In this document: positions 18,125 through 27,633 of the stretch, piece by piece
How positions within the stretch are numbered: position 1 is the stretch's first letter
Layout of the letters: each line of letters begins with the position of its first letter
DNA from: Methylophilales bacterium BACL14 MAG-120910-bin43
GTDB lineage: Bacteria > Pseudomonadota > Gammaproteobacteria > Burkholderiales > Methylophilaceae
Reading direction: 5' to 3'
DNA length: 43,387 bases
NCBI GenBank assembly: GCA_905181685.1
Contig: CAJIYK010000004.1
Span: forward strand, 121,337-164,723
Made by a program: the position numbers and the translations under genes
Notes under the pieces: generated by a model
Told to the model about the DNA's origin: nothing
What the model saw: only the letters and a program-made list of their open reading frames with translations
The model's database searches: none

Positions 18125-19132
18125 ATGACAAGAGTAATTTATTTAAAAGCAGGTGGGGGGTACGATAACGTATTCTTAGGTAATCAGGATATATCTAATC
18201 CCATGAATGATGAGGCCCAAATTCGCCTGCACGCAAGCTCATTAAATTATCATGATTACGCAGTTGTATCAGGGGTTTGGGGACCTTCTGAGCAGCGTAT
18301 CCCGATGGCAGACGGCGCAGGCGAAGTTATTAAAGTCGGTGGAGCTGTAAAAGAACTTAAAGTGGGCGATCATGTTTGCACCACATTTTTCCCAGGCTGG
18401 CTCGATGGTTCACCGAATGTACAAGGTTTTGAGACAGTGCCGGGTGACGGTATCGATGGATATGCACGAGAACTTGTAAACCTTCAGGCTGGCTCATTAA
18501 CATTAGCACCTGATCAATGGACTCATGAGCAATCAGCAACCTTAACCACAGCCGGCCTTACTGCATGGCGAGCTTTATTTGAGGATTATGATCTAAAAGA
18601 AAAGCATACCGTTCTGATACAAGGGACGGGTGGGGTATCTATATTTGCGCTACAGTTTGCAAAGTCGATAGGGGCCAAGGTAATAGCGACGTCTTCATCA
18701 GATGAAAAAATTAAAAAGCTCAAGGCATTAGGGGCTGATTATTGCATTAACTATAAAAAAAATTCGAAGTGGTCTGAGGAGATTTTAAGTTTTACAAAGG
18801 GGCAGGGCGTAGACCATGTGATTGAGGTTGGAGGTCCAGAGACACTGGATGAATCGATTAATTCAGTTAAGGTTGGGGGTCATATCTCAGTCATCGGAAT
18901 TTTATCGGGCTTACAAGGAAATTTAGATTTTGTTAACGCATTACTAAAGCAAGTAACATTGCAGGGCATTTTGGTTGGCAGCAGGGCCCAACAGGAGAGA
19001 ATGATTACCTATATTAACCAGACTAAACTCTTCCCAATCATTGATCGCGTGTTTGAATTAGAGGATATTGTTTCTGCTTTTCAGTACCAAGAAACTAACC
19101 AACATTTTGGAAAAATATGTTTAAAAATATAA
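18125..19132 (+). CDS. MDR-superfamily NAD(P)H-dependent dehydrogenase/quinone-reductase-like
   Basis: The 335-residue intact product has the GroES-like N-terminal domain (ASSLNYHDYAVVSG, IPMADGAGEVIKVGGAVKEL, VGDHVCTTFF) and a Rossmann domain with nucleotide motif GTGGVSIFALQFAKSIGAKV, then GADYCINYKK and GVDHVIEVGGPETLDESI. The four-cysteine structural-zinc loop of classical alcohol dehydrogenases is absent, so this is a zinc-poor member of the MDR group; databases often still label it zinc-dependent alcohol dehydrogenase family. The substrate is unknown. It has its own GAGGT ribosome-binding site and stands alone. Confidence 0.82.
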   Translation: MTRVIYLKAGGGYDNVFLGNQDISNPMNDEAQIRLHASSLNYHDYAVVSGVWGPSEQRIPMADGAGEVIKVGGAVKELKVGDHVCTTFFPGWLDGSPNVQGFETVPGDGIDGYARELVNLQAGSLTLAPDQWTHEQSATLTTAGLTAWRALFEDYDLKEKHTVLIQGTGGVSIFALQFAKSIGAKVIATSSSDEKIKKLKALGADYCINYKKNSKWSEEILSFTKGQGVDHVIEVGGPETLDESINSVKVGGHISVIGILSGLQGNLDFVNALLKQVTLQGILVGSRAQQERMITYINQTKLFPIIDRVFELEDIVSAFQYQETNQHFGKICLKI

Positions 19133-19207
19133 TAAAAACAATATATTATAAAGTTAATTTAAAGTTAAAATTGAAGTTAAAAAACTAAATATTTACGTGA
19201 ACACTCG

Positions 19208-20277
19208 TTAGTTATTCAAAGAATAGTTATTAATGACTTCTTCAATATCCTTATCTTGAATTATTTCGCCATTAATATGTTCATCTGCCATCATAAAGAG
19301 CTTACTCCAAAGTGGTTCGGCATTCTGCGGCGGCTTTAGTTTAAAGGTTAAAGAATTATCTAGCTTGTTATTTATAATACTCCTTACTCGTTTCCAAAAA
19401 TCGCTCGTTTCCGCCCAATAATCAAAGCCTACCTGCCAATCAAAGTCCTTAATTCTTTCATACCTAGCGATACCAATTTCCTTGGCAAGTACAGCTTGAT
19501 TCGATGTAATCACTTTTTTATTATTTTGTTCATGAACCCAGCCTGTCGGTGTAATAGTTTGAGTGTTAGTTCCGATCATCACATCATAATCGTCCCTTGT
19601 TGAATATTCTCTTCTCGGCAATGGTCGCCATGTTTCATAGCCTTCCCATGAGGAAAAATTAGGTTGATGAATCCAATTACCATAGCCTTGATATCTCGGT
19701 GTGTCATCAACCTGATAGACGGATTGAGACCAACTGCCTATTTTCTTATTCGAAGGAATTTTATTGTATACCCACGTGTTATTGCCGACGTATATGTTGA
19801 TTTTACTATCCTCATACTTCCAATCCTGCCTCCAGTGCTTCATCACCATTGGCTCAGAGGTTTGGCCATCGGCCTGTTTGAAATACATGACCGTGATGTG
19901 TTGCAAGCTAATGAAGTCTTTTTCATCCTCGATGACTTTGACGTATTCAGTAGCCCAGGATTGATAGGGCTGGGTTGGGATATAACCTTCGACGAATCCC
20001 ATGGTTTCCATGAAGTCAAAATAAACTCTGTACCTTCCTTCCATTGAAAGAATGGCTAGCCTATCTTTTTCAAATTTTGTTAACTCTGGGTTTTGTAGTT
20101 TTCCATAAGTCATTTGGCTCTTTATCAAGTCGTGACCTTCTCACCGACGGATGTTCCACCCCTGGGTTTTTTTAATTCAGCGTCTTTTAATTGAGTCCAA
20201 CCGAAAACATAATTTGAATCATTACTATATGAAGAAAGGCTTACAAAAAGGAGGACAATAAATACTAAATTTTTCAT
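19208..20277 (-). CDS. DUF6607-family exported protein (two frame slips near the N terminus)
   Basis: The body (19208-20128) reads TKFEKDRLAILSMEGRYRVY, SWATEYVKVIEDEKDFISLQ, VMKHWRQDWKYED, and many tryptophans (TGWVHEQNN, FDWQVGFDYWAETSDFWKRV), a pattern I match to DUF6607. The N-terminal part lies upstream in other frames: a signal peptide MKNLVFIVLLFVSLSSYS, then YVFGWTQLKDAELKKPRGGT and VTLDKEPNDLWK. Slips at about 20132 and 20105 join these into one protein of about 355 residues. The true start is therefore at 20277. Function is unknown. Confidence 0.68.
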
Positions 20278-20375
20278 ATATTAAGACTTACTAAGCTTTA
20301 AAAAGTTTCTTTAAACCCAATCGTATAAATGACATTGTATAATATATTGCTAAAGACATTATAAAAGGAGAGGGT

Positions 20376-20741
20376 ATGCCATTTGTAACAATTAATGTTC
20401 TAGAGGGGAAGGGCAAGGATTACATAAAAAAAGTTTCTGACAGTATTAATGAGGCGGTAATAGAAACAATGGCTTTTCCAGATGATGATCGATATCAGGT
20501 CGTTAATCAACTATCAGAGGATTGTATGCAATACCAAGGTAGGCAAGAGGAAAGAATTATGATGCACCTTGTCATGCGATCAGGACGTCCAAATAAAGCC
20601 AAACAAGCTTTTTACAAAAAAGTTGTCGAGTACTTACATGAGAGGGTAGGTGTTAAGCCTGAGAATATTTTTATTACCATCACTGAAAATCACGATGTTG
20701 ATTTTTCATTCAAAGATGGCATCGCGCAGTTTGTTGTTTAA
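20376..20741 (+). CDS. Tautomerase-superfamily protein
   Basis: The 121-residue product starts MPFVTINVLEGKGKDYIKKV, giving proline as the first residue after Met removal; this proline is the catalytic base in 4-oxalocrotonate tautomerase-type enzymes. The body is a beta-alpha-beta repeat (MMHLVMRSGRPNKAKQAFYK, VGVKPENIFITITENHDVDF), long enough to hold both halves of the MIF/MSAD-like fold. It likely isomerises keto-enol compounds. The next gene, an SDR, follows after 21 bases, so the pair may act on one substrate. A GGAGAGG ribosome-binding site precedes the start. Confidence 0.78.
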   Translation: MPFVTINVLEGKGKDYIKKVSDSINEAVIETMAFPDDDRYQVVNQLSEDCMQYQGRQEERIMMHLVMRSGRPNKAKQAFYKKVVEYLHERVGVKPENIFITITENHDVDFSFKDGIAQFVV

Positions 20742-20762
20742 CTACATTAAGGGATCAAAATT

Positions 20763-21474
20763 ATGAAATATTAACTTATAGCAGGATCATCAGGAGCCAT
20801 TGGTGGAGAATTTGTCAAGCAGTATACTGATGACCCGAATGTAGAAAAAATTATCGCGCTATCTAGGAGGTCAATTAATAACGATCACGATAAAATTCAA
20901 TCAGTTGAAATTGACTATAACGATGAAGCAACATTAAAAAATCTTGATGCGATATCACAACTAGACTCAATTAGTAAAATCATCATCGCGACAGGGATTC
21001 TTCATACAGACCATATAAAGCCAGAGAAATCAATCGATGGAATTGATGAAGGGAATATGAAGGCGATATTCCAAGTAAATGTATTTGGACCGATCTTGTT
21101 GGTCAAAAAACTTCTACCTCTGATTAAAAAAGCAAAAGGGGTGAAAATTGTCTTCTTAACTGCAAGAGTTGGGAGTATCTCTGATAATGAGCTGGGTGGG
21201 TGGCATAGTTATCGTAGTTCAAAAATCTGCACTCAACATGATGATTAAAAATCTTTCTATAGAATTAAAAAGGCTAAACAAAGAACATTGTGTGATTGGG
21301 ATTCACCCTGGCACAGTCAAAAGTCATCTATCAGAACCTTTCTTGAGACATGTCAAACATGATGTATTTAGCCCAAAAGAAAGTGTTGAATTTATGAGTA
21401 AAGTAATTAATGAAATTACCCACAAGGATTCAGGGAAGTGTTTTGATTTTTCAGGAAAAGTAATAGAGCCATAA
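20763..21474 (+). CDS. Short-chain dehydrogenase/reductase (early stop codon and one frame slip)
   Basis: The frame reads MKY, a TAA at 20772-20774, then LIAGSSGAIGGEFVKQY, the NAD(P)-binding loop of an SDR of the C-factor/CsgA kind. It continues with IIIATGILHTD, FQVNVFGPILLVKKLLPLI, IVFLTARVGSISDNELGGWH and the catalytic YRSSK. After that lysine the frame is lost in an AAAAA run (about 21220); the next frame gives SALNMMIKNLSIELKRLN, GIHPGTVKSHLSEPF and FDFSGKVIEP to the stop at 21474. The fourth codon is ILE or similar in relatives, so the TAA may be a miscall. The product would be about 237 residues. Confidence 0.72.
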
Positions 21475-21530
21475 AAAAACATAAAATGTTAAGCTTAGAT
21501 GGCTTAAAAAAATTTAAATAAGAGGAGAAT

Positions 21531-21923
21531 ATGATGATTGCAAGATTGATATCTGCGTCGATTGGTTTAGTTCTACTTAGCTCGGCATTTCGATGGACCT
21601 TAGATCCTGAATCTGCTGCAGCGGGTTTAGCCATGGCATTAGTTGAAGGACCAGGAGATACAACTATGGGTATGAACACACAAATAGGAGATTTTACTGC
21701 TTTCTTTTTTACCGCAGGCCTGATGGCTTGCATAGGCGCATATAAAAATCAACATGTCTGGTTATATACAACATTAAGCCTGTTGGGTTCTGCTGCATTT
21801 TTTAGAATTTATGCCGGATTAGTTCATGGCGCAGACTTACTAATTAAGGCAATAGCTATTGAGGTCATTGTTTCTTTATTTTTAGTCTTGAGTATTTATC
21901 TAATGAAGAAATCAGATTCCTAG
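21531..21923 (+). CDS. DUF4345-like four-helix membrane protein
   Basis: The 130-residue product has four hydrophobic segments (ISASIGLVLLSSAF, DFTAFFFTAGLMACIGAY, LYTTLSLLGSAAFFRIYAGL, AIEVIVSLFLVLSIYLM), with GMNTQIGDFTAFFF and RIYAGLVHG as the most recognisable parts. Size and layout match DUF4345 integral membrane proteins, a family of unknown function. A good AGAGGAG ribosome-binding site is present. It follows the SDR gene by 56 bases. Confidence 0.6.
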   Translation: MMIARLISASIGLVLLSSAFRWTLDPESAAAGLAMALVEGPGDTTMGMNTQIGDFTAFFFTAGLMACIGAYKNQHVWLYTTLSLLGSAAFFRIYAGLVHGADLLIKAIAIEVIVSLFLVLSIYLMKKSDS

Positions 21924-21971
21924 TTAATTTATAAAAGATGATGTGAGCTATGGAGTTATTATAGGCACTTT

Positions 21972-22510
21972 ATGAATGTATCTATTTTTATTGATGACGC
22001 CCTTAAAACTATTCAACGTGGAACTGTGGACCGAAAGTCGCCTTTCAAGCTACCCGCTTTGTCTACTTCAACTGATAATAAGGTTTTTCAAAGAATTGTG
22101 GTTGCTAGAAGATTCATCGAGCATGATCAGTCTTTAATAATCTATACCGACCATGAAAGCCAAAAATATCATCAATTAAAAACTAACCCTTCCTGTTCCT
22201 TACTTTTTTGGGATCCAAAAAAAAGGCTTCAAGTCCAGGTAGCTGGAGAAGCATCTTTTTTAGACAACAAAATTGATTACTGGGATAAGTTGAATGAAAA
22301 TCAGAAAAAAGACTATGTGATTAATCCATTTCCAGGGACAGAAATTTCCTCTGCTGATGCTATAGTTATGACAGTGCTGAGATAGGTTTGAAGTAATATC
22401 TATTCACTTTAAAACTCTTAGATGTTCTTGAATTATCTCCAGACGGACATCGAAGAGCTAAAAGTATTTTGAATAAAAATGAGCGAGAAGATTTTTGGTT
22501 AGCGCCCTGA
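21972..22510 (+). CDS. Pyridoxamine-5'-phosphate-oxidase-like FMN-binding protein (two frame slips at the 3' end)
   Basis: The product begins MNVSIFIDDALKTIQRGTVD, then shows the split-barrel FMN-binding pattern VFQRIVVARRFIEHDQSLII, YTDHESQKYHQLKTNPSCSL and LFWDPKKRLQVQVAGEASF. The initial frame ends at 22385. The C terminus continues in other frames as FEVISIHFKTL and then VLELSPDGHRRAKSIL, ending FWLAP at 22510, which resembles the usual PNPOx C-terminal substrate loop. Slips lie near 22380 and 22425. Members oxidise flavin- or pyridoxal-linked substrates; this one belongs to the broad PNPOx-related group and not to canonical PdxH. Confidence 0.7.
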
Positions 22511-22813
22511 TAAATACGCATCAAAAGTAGCATTATATAAGACTTATAAAAAATATTCTTTATAAACAATAAGTTAGACTATTGATGAATCTTAAATATT
22601 GCTATATACTTAATTTAAGACTGTTCACATAACATTATCCATTGTTAACTACGGTCAATGTAATTCATGACCAAAAGTCTTCAAAAAACAAATCACGACC
22701 AAAAGTCTTCTTGTTTTAAAACCTGATAATTAAATCACGTTCAATCAAATAAAAGATTTGACGTTATTTACTTTAATTATCACTTTTTATTTAAACAATT
22801 TAAGGAAAAGATA
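22511..22813. promoter_or_regulatory. Leader of panB with direct and inverted repeats
   Basis: A 17-base element ending GACCAAAAGTCTTC occurs twice with one mismatch, at 22666-22682 and 22694-22710 (period 28). GGTCA (22653-22657) can pair with TGACC (22668-22672), and AAGACT (22617-22622) with AGTCTT (22676-22681). Further on, TCAAAT (22745-22750) and ATTTGA (22756-22761) form a perfect six-base stem with loop AAAAG. No open frame is seen. This could be a regulated promoter region or a structured leader; no known riboswitch class is recognised. Confidence 0.4.
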
Positions 22814-23626
22814 ATGAGCGTATTAGAAAGTTTTAAACAGTTAAAAGCAGAAGGAACAAAAATTGTAGTTGTTACTTCTCATGAGTACTGGAGTGCCAAG
22901 ATTCTTAACGACACAGATATAAATGGAATTTTAATTGGTGATGATTTAAATATGGTTGTACATGGACATGAAGATACTTTGAGCTGTGATGTGGAAACAA
23001 TTGCAATGCACACCAGAGCAGTAAAAAAAGGAGCAAAAGATAAGTTCCTAATCGCTGGTATGCCATTCATGGCAAATAGAAAGGGTTTAAAGGATTCATT
23101 GGATAACGTTGAAATCTTAATCAAGGCTGGGGCAAATGCTCTTAAAATAGAAGGTGTTGATGGAAACGAAGAGCTTTATGCTCATCTTTCCCAATCCGGT
23201 ATTCCAACAATTGGACATATTGGCCTTACACCGTCTCACCATAATGCAATTGGTGGATTTAAAGCTCAAGGTAAAACCAAAGAAAGTGCACTTAGTATCG
23301 TTGAAGAAGCTAAAAAACTTGATCAACTTGGGTGTATTGCAATCGTTTTGGAAGCTGTTCCGCAACATGTAGGTGCGGCAGTTAGTAAAGCAGTTTCTAT
23401 CCCAGTTGTAGGTGTTGGAGCAGGGCTTGATGTGGATGGCCAAGCATTGGTTCTTCCAGATATGCTAGGTTTTTCTACAGACTTCAAGCCTAAGTTTGTC
23501 AGGACATACATGAATGGGGCAGAGCTGATAAAAGATGCTGTAAATCAGTTCGCAGCCGATGTGCATGCAAAAGCATTCCCAGGGGCAGCAGAAACTTACG
23601 CACCGGGTAAGGATCAACTAAAATAA
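22814..23626 (+). CDS. panB: 3-methyl-2-oxobutanoate hydroxymethyltransferase (PanB family), one metal ligand changed
   Basis: PanB makes ketopantoate from alpha-ketoisovalerate and methylene-THF, the first step of pantothenate synthesis. The 270-residue intact product follows the family throughout: IGDDLNMVVHGHEDTLSCDV (first Mg ligand, Asp43), MHTRAVKKGAK, KIEG (Lys111, Glu113), GHIGLTPSHHNAIGGFKAQG, VLEAVP (catalytic Glu), and VGVGAGLDVDGQALVLPDML. However, the segment ADLPFMAY of E. coli, whose Asp84 is the second Mg ligand, is here AGMPFMAN, with Gly82 at that position. The change is one base (GGT for GAT). The enzyme may be altered, or this may be a divergent paralogue. No panC is adjacent. 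The next gene acts on folate one-carbon units, which fits the co-substrate. Confidence 0.85.
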   Translation: MSVLESFKQLKAEGTKIVVVTSHEYWSAKILNDTDINGILIGDDLNMVVHGHEDTLSCDVETIAMHTRAVKKGAKDKFLIAGMPFMANRKGLKDSLDNVEILIKAGANALKIEGVDGNEELYAHLSQSGIPTIGHIGLTPSHHNAIGGFKAQGKTKESALSIVEEAKKLDQLGCIAIVLEAVPQHVGAAVSKAVSIPVVGVGAGLDVDGQALVLPDMLGFSTDFKPKFVRTYMNGAELIKDAVNQFAADVHAKAFPGAAETYAPGKDQLK

Positions 23627-23722
23627 GAAATATTTAATTTGAGGAAGTTGATATAGAGGGTGATAAGGGATGATAATAAATTTATATAATCTAACTTGTT
23701 ACCCTCTCTTATCGTCATTATT

Positions 23723-24289
23723 TTGAAAAAAGATACAGTAAGAAAGATATATTTAAAAAAGCGTCAAGATCTGTCTTCATCAGAATTTGAAGAAAATTCA
23801 TCACTTCTCATTCAAAACACAATCGAGCTTATAAAAAAATATGAGCTTAAATTTATCCATTGCTTTTTACCAATCCATACAAAGGATGAAATTAATACTT
23901 CACCAATCGTTCAGTATTGTTGGAAAAATAATATAAAGGTTGTTGTCCCTGTGAGTAACTTTGAAGAGGGGACAATGAGAAATGCAGCATTTAGTCCAGA
24001 TACCAAAACCAAACAAGCTAAATATAATATTACCGAACCAATTAATCCTATTTGGATAGAGAACGATAAAATCGATCTAGTAATCACACCACTTTTAGCC
24101 TTTGATCTGAAAGGCTATCGAGTGGGCTATGGAAAAGGTTTTTACGATCGTTTTTTTGCTTCTTTACATAAGGATGTAAAAAAAATTGGCATCAGCCTTT
24201 TTATGCCTTGCGAGCTCATAGAAGATACAAACGAACATGATGTCCCTTTGACGTGCTGCGTTACTCCCAATAAAAACTATTCTTTTTAG
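23723..24289 (+). CDS. ygfA: 5-formyltetrahydrofolate cyclo-ligase
   Basis: The enzyme converts 5-formyl-THF to 5,10-methenyl-THF with ATP, recycling folate. Motifs are RKIYLKKRQDLSSSEFEENS at the N terminus, FLPIHTKDEINTSPIVQYCW, ITPLLAFDLKGYRVGYGKGF followed by YDRF (the conserved GxGKGxYDR signature), and CCVTPNK near the end. There is no ATG; an in-frame TTG at 23723 gives a start at LKKDTVRK that fits family length (about 188 aa), and another TTG at 23696 would extend it by nine residues. It is in the same orientation as panB, 96 bases downstream. Confidence 0.82.
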   Translation: MKKDTVRKIYLKKRQDLSSSEFEENSSLLIQNTIELIKKYELKFIHCFLPIHTKDEINTSPIVQYCWKNNIKVVVPVSNFEEGTMRNAAFSPDTKTKQAKYNITEPINPIWIENDKIDLVITPLLAFDLKGYRVGYGKGFYDRFFASLHKDVKKIGISLFMPCELIEDTNEHDVPLTCCVTPNKNYSF

Positions 24290-24362
24290 GTAGTTGGAGA
24301 TAAGCTAGTTGCTCTATAAACCTCTATGTAAATCCTTATAAAAAGCTATAAGTATATTTAAA

Positions 24363-26061
24363 TCAATATACTTCTTCACGGCTTTTTTCTTTTCCCCTTG
24401 GGTCAGAGGCAACTTCAATTTTATTATTTTCTTGATCCCAAGTAATTATCTGCATATTACCAAACTGCCTATTTGATTTTTTAAATATATGTCCCATACT
24501 TTCCAATTCATCGATCTCGCTCGACATAAATGCTTCTTCCTCATAGAGCACATAATCTGGATGATATTGATGATGAAATCTTGGCAAAGAGACCATAGAT
24601 TTAGCATCTCCTCCATTTATCCATTCCAATGTTGCAAGTAGAATCATACTTATAATCCTTGAGCCTCCTGGGGTTCCTAAAATTACAAAGCCTCTATCTG
24701 ATTCAAGAAAAGTTGGTGTCATACTGGATAACATCCTTTTTCTAGGCTCCACTGCATTAGCGTCATATCCAATTAATCCATAACCATTCTCAGTTCCAGG
24801 CTTGATAGAAAAATCATCCATTTCATTATTCAGCAAAACACCCGTCCCTTTGGGAACAAAGGCAGACCCAAACCAAAAGTTGATAGATTGCGTGACTGCA
24901 ACACGATTACCAAATTTATCGATTACTGCAAAATGCGTTGTATCGTTACCTTGCCCTTGGTATGGTGGGTCAGCGAACTCGAGAGTTTGATTATCTGTTG
25001 CATAATTAATGTTAAGACTTTCTCTTTGTTTTGCTGCATAACTAGGAGTTAAAAGAAATTCAAGGGTATTATCCATAAAATCTGGGTCTCCCATTTTTAA
25101 GGCTCTTTCATAATACGCTCGCCTTAGAGACTCAATAATTAAATGTTTTTGGGTGGTAGGACTAAGTTTATCCAATTCATATCCTGCTAATATATTTAGG
25201 GCATTAGATAGAACCAAACCTCCTGAGGATGGAAGTCCTGGGGCGATAATTGAAATTCCTTTGTAGGTTGATCGAACTGGTTCTCGCTCAAGAACTTTAT
25301 ATCTATTTAAATCTTCTTCGCTCCAAATACCGCCATTATTTTGAACAGATTCAACCATTTTTTTAGCAAAGCTTCCTGTGTAAAAACTTCTGTGGCCATC
25401 CTTCATTAATTTTTTTAATCGTCCTTGCTAGATCAGTTTGTTTTAGGATCCATCCTTTTTTTGGCACTTCGCCTTTATGTAAAAAAATTGCTTCCGTTTC
25501 TTTATATTTTTTCAGCCATTTCTTTTTATATTTTGCTCCTTTTAAATATCTTTCATTTACAGGAAATCCATTGATCGCTGCCTCATAGGCAGGATCTAAA
25601 AGGGTACTTAATTTTTTTGAACCGTATTTATCATTGACGTAGCTTAATACCGCAGGGATACCTGGTATTCCTGCAGACAATGGTCCAAGCGTAGACATAT
25701 TTTTTATAACGTTCGCATTTTCATCTAGATACATATTTTTATGAGATTGAAGCGGAGCAGTTTCTCTGGCATCTAACATTGTATATTTCTTACTTTTAGC
25801 ATCATATATTAACCAGAATGCGCCTCCTCCAAGACCTGATGCAAATGGCTCTACTACAGAAAGCATTGCACTGATTGTTGTAGCAGCATCATAAGCGTTA
25901 CCACCTTCAGCTAAAATTTTTTCTCCTGCTTTAGTTGCCAGAGCATTCGAAGTTACTACCGCACCCTTGGGTTGAGTTAGTTCATTGGGGAAAATACTTC
26001 CAGAATAAAATAATATAAATAATAGATAAAGCCAATGATTAGAAATTATGAATATCTTCAT
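24363..26061 (-). CDS. ggt: Gamma-glutamyltransferase (one frame slip)
   Basis: This periplasmic enzyme hydrolyses or transfers the gamma-glutamyl group of glutathione. It has a signal sequence (MKIFIISNHWLYLLFILFYS), the large-subunit core (AVVTSNALATKAGEKILAEG, NAYDAATTISAMLSVVEPFA, SGLGGGAFWLIYDA, MLDARETAP), and the autoprocessing site GQGNDTTHFAVIDKFG, where the first threonine of TTH is the nucleophile of the small subunit. The small subunit shows MDDFSI and MLSSMTPTFLE plus GTPGGSRIISMI. The two frames join as KKINEGGHRSFYTGSFAKK if one base is removed at about 25398. Full length is about 566 residues, normal for the family. Confidence 0.88.
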
Positions 26062-26160
26062 TTATAAAAAGTCTTGTTTTTGATTTGTAATTCATTATTA
26101 TATTTTTTGAAACATATTTAATTATTTTACTTTAACCCTTAAATCAATATTTACATAAAC

Positions 26161-26982
26161 ATGACAAATAATAAATTATATAAACTTTTTTCTATTTTAT
26201 TCTTTTTAACAATATTACTTGGTTGTGGTAATTCAGATACTAGCCAGGTTATTGATAAAGCCCTAGAGGCTGAACATAGAACGCCTTCTTATGTTGAGCG
26301 TGATAAATATCGCCATCCAAAAGAAACATTACTCTTTTTTGGCCTGAATCCGGAACAGTCTGTTGTTGAAATTACTCCGGGATATGGTTGGTATACAGAG
26401 ATTTTAGCTCCCCTGATGCGTAATAAAGGGCAGTACTCTTATGCCTCCCTAGAACTGCATGAAAAAATAAATCCTTACTTTGTTAAATTAGAACGAGCAT
26501 TTAAAGAAAAGATGGAAAAAAATCCTGATATTTACGACCAACTCCGTTGGGTTCATTTTGATCCAAAACAACCTGAATTTTCTCCGAATAGCCCTGTTGA
26601 TATGGTTCTTACATTTAGAAACGTTCATAATTGGGCGAAAGCAGGATCAGCTGAAGCGATGTTTGCTGGTTTTGCAAAAGCCCTTAAGTCTGGAGGAGTT
26701 CTTGGAGTAGTAGAGCACAGAGCAAAGGCAGGAACGCCCTTAGATAAACAGATTGAAAGTGGTTATATGACAGAAGAATATGTTATTCAGATGGCAACAG
26801 ATGCCGGATTCAAGCTTGATGCTAAATCCGAAATCAATGCAAATCCTAAAGATACTGCTGATCACCCAAAGGGTGTATGGAATTTGCTACCCAGCTTAAG
26901 GGGGGTTGAAGATGATGATAAGGCAGATATTATATCAATTGGTGAGTCGGATCGAATGACTTTACGATTTATTAAGGAATAA
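26161..26982 (+). CDS. Lipoprotein-anchored SAM-dependent methyltransferase-like protein (COG4798 type)
   Basis: The 273-residue intact product has a lipoprotein signal (FFLTILLGCGNSD, cysteine at residue 22), so it is exported. The mature part reads HPKETLLFFGLNPEQSVVEI, TPGYGWYTEILAPLM, VDMVLTFRNVHNWAKAGSAE, ALKSGGVLGVVEHRAKAGT and GYMTEEYVIQMATDAGFKL, the pattern of predicted periplasmic methyltransferases in COG4798. The SAM-loop GxGxG is changed to TPGYGWY, as usual in this group. Its substrate is unknown, and use of SAM in the periplasm is puzzling for the whole family. Confidence 0.78.
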   Translation: MTNNKLYKLFSILFFLTILLGCGNSDTSQVIDKALEAEHRTPSYVERDKYRHPKETLLFFGLNPEQSVVEITPGYGWYTEILAPLMRNKGQYSYASLELHEKINPYFVKLERAFKEKMEKNPDIYDQLRWVHFDPKQPEFSPNSPVDMVLTFRNVHNWAKAGSAEAMFAGFAKALKSGGVLGVVEHRAKAGTPLDKQIESGYMTEEYVIQMATDAGFKLDAKSEINANPKDTADHPKGVWNLLPSLRGVEDDDKADIISIGESDRMTLRFIKE

Positions 26983-27018
26983 TAAACGGTCAATCTAAGG
27001 CCTATTTGATCAAAGAAT

Positions 27019-27094
27019 TGGTGGAGGTAAGCGGGATCGAACCGCTGACCCCTTGCATGCCATGCAAGTGCTCTCCCAGCTGAGCTATACCCCC
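27019..27094 (-). tRNA. tRNA-Ala (anticodon GGC)
   Basis: The minus strand gives GGGGGTA pairing with TACCTCC, including the G3.U70 wobble that identifies alanine tRNAs. The anticodon loop is ATGGCAT (anticodon GGC) closed by CTTGC/GCAAG, the T arm carries GGTTCGATCC, and CCA is encoded at 27019-27021. Confidence 0.95.
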
Positions 27095-27100
27095 GTGAAA

Positions 27101-27548
27101 TTATCCTCGATAATTTTTTTCAGAATCAAATTGACCTAAATCGATTTTAGGCTTTGGATTCCAACCTGGCTTAGAATGTTCAGCAACCACATTAGTAAAA
27201 ATACCACCTCTAACAAAGAATTTGGCAGTTAATCTCATAAATCTAGGGTCTGTTGCCTGAACAAGGTCATCTAAAATACTGTTAGTAACTGCTTCATGAA
27301 AGCATCCCTCATCTCTGAATGACCAGATATAGAGTTTTAGACTTTTTAGTTCCACACAAGTCTTATCGGGGATATAATCAAGGTACAAAGTAGGCGAAGT
27401 CAGGTTGGCCTGTTTTAGGACACAAACAGGTAAACTCTGGAATTTGCATATGGATATGAATATCTCTTTTAGCGTTGGGATTTTCGAATGTCTCTAGTGT
27501 TTTGGTGGGTTGGGCTGTTGGCTTTCCACCGAGTGAATTTTGATTCAT
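27101..27548 (-). CDS. queF: 7-cyano-7-deazaguanine reductase QueF (one frame slip)
   Basis: QueF reduces preQ0 to preQ1 with NADPH in queuosine synthesis. The N-terminal frame (start 27548) reads [36 protein letters not shown] and [10 protein letters not shown], where the CP cysteine is the nucleophile. The continuation [34 protein letters not shown] is in another frame, with the QueF motif ELKSLKLY. Removing one base at about 27392 joins them as [13 protein letters not shown], as in relatives. The total of about 149 residues fits the short (unimodular) QueF type. It ends 7 bases from tRNA-Ala. Confidence 0.88.
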
Positions 27549-27633
27549 AACTTAAGCTTAAATTTATTTGAAAGATGACATTATACTGCCTTGAACAAAT
27601 TCTTTTTCAACAAAATCCAAAGATTGATAACAA

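Noticed and set aside
22653-22710. CRISPR-like array from the repeated 17-base element
   Set aside because: There are only two copies with an 11-base gap, and no cas genes are in the window.
23627-23722. Possible 6S RNA (ssrS) upstream of the ygfA-like gene, its usual place in Gammaproteobacteria
   Set aside because: The gap is only 96 bases, too short for a 6S RNA of about 180 nt, and no long rod-like pairing is visible.
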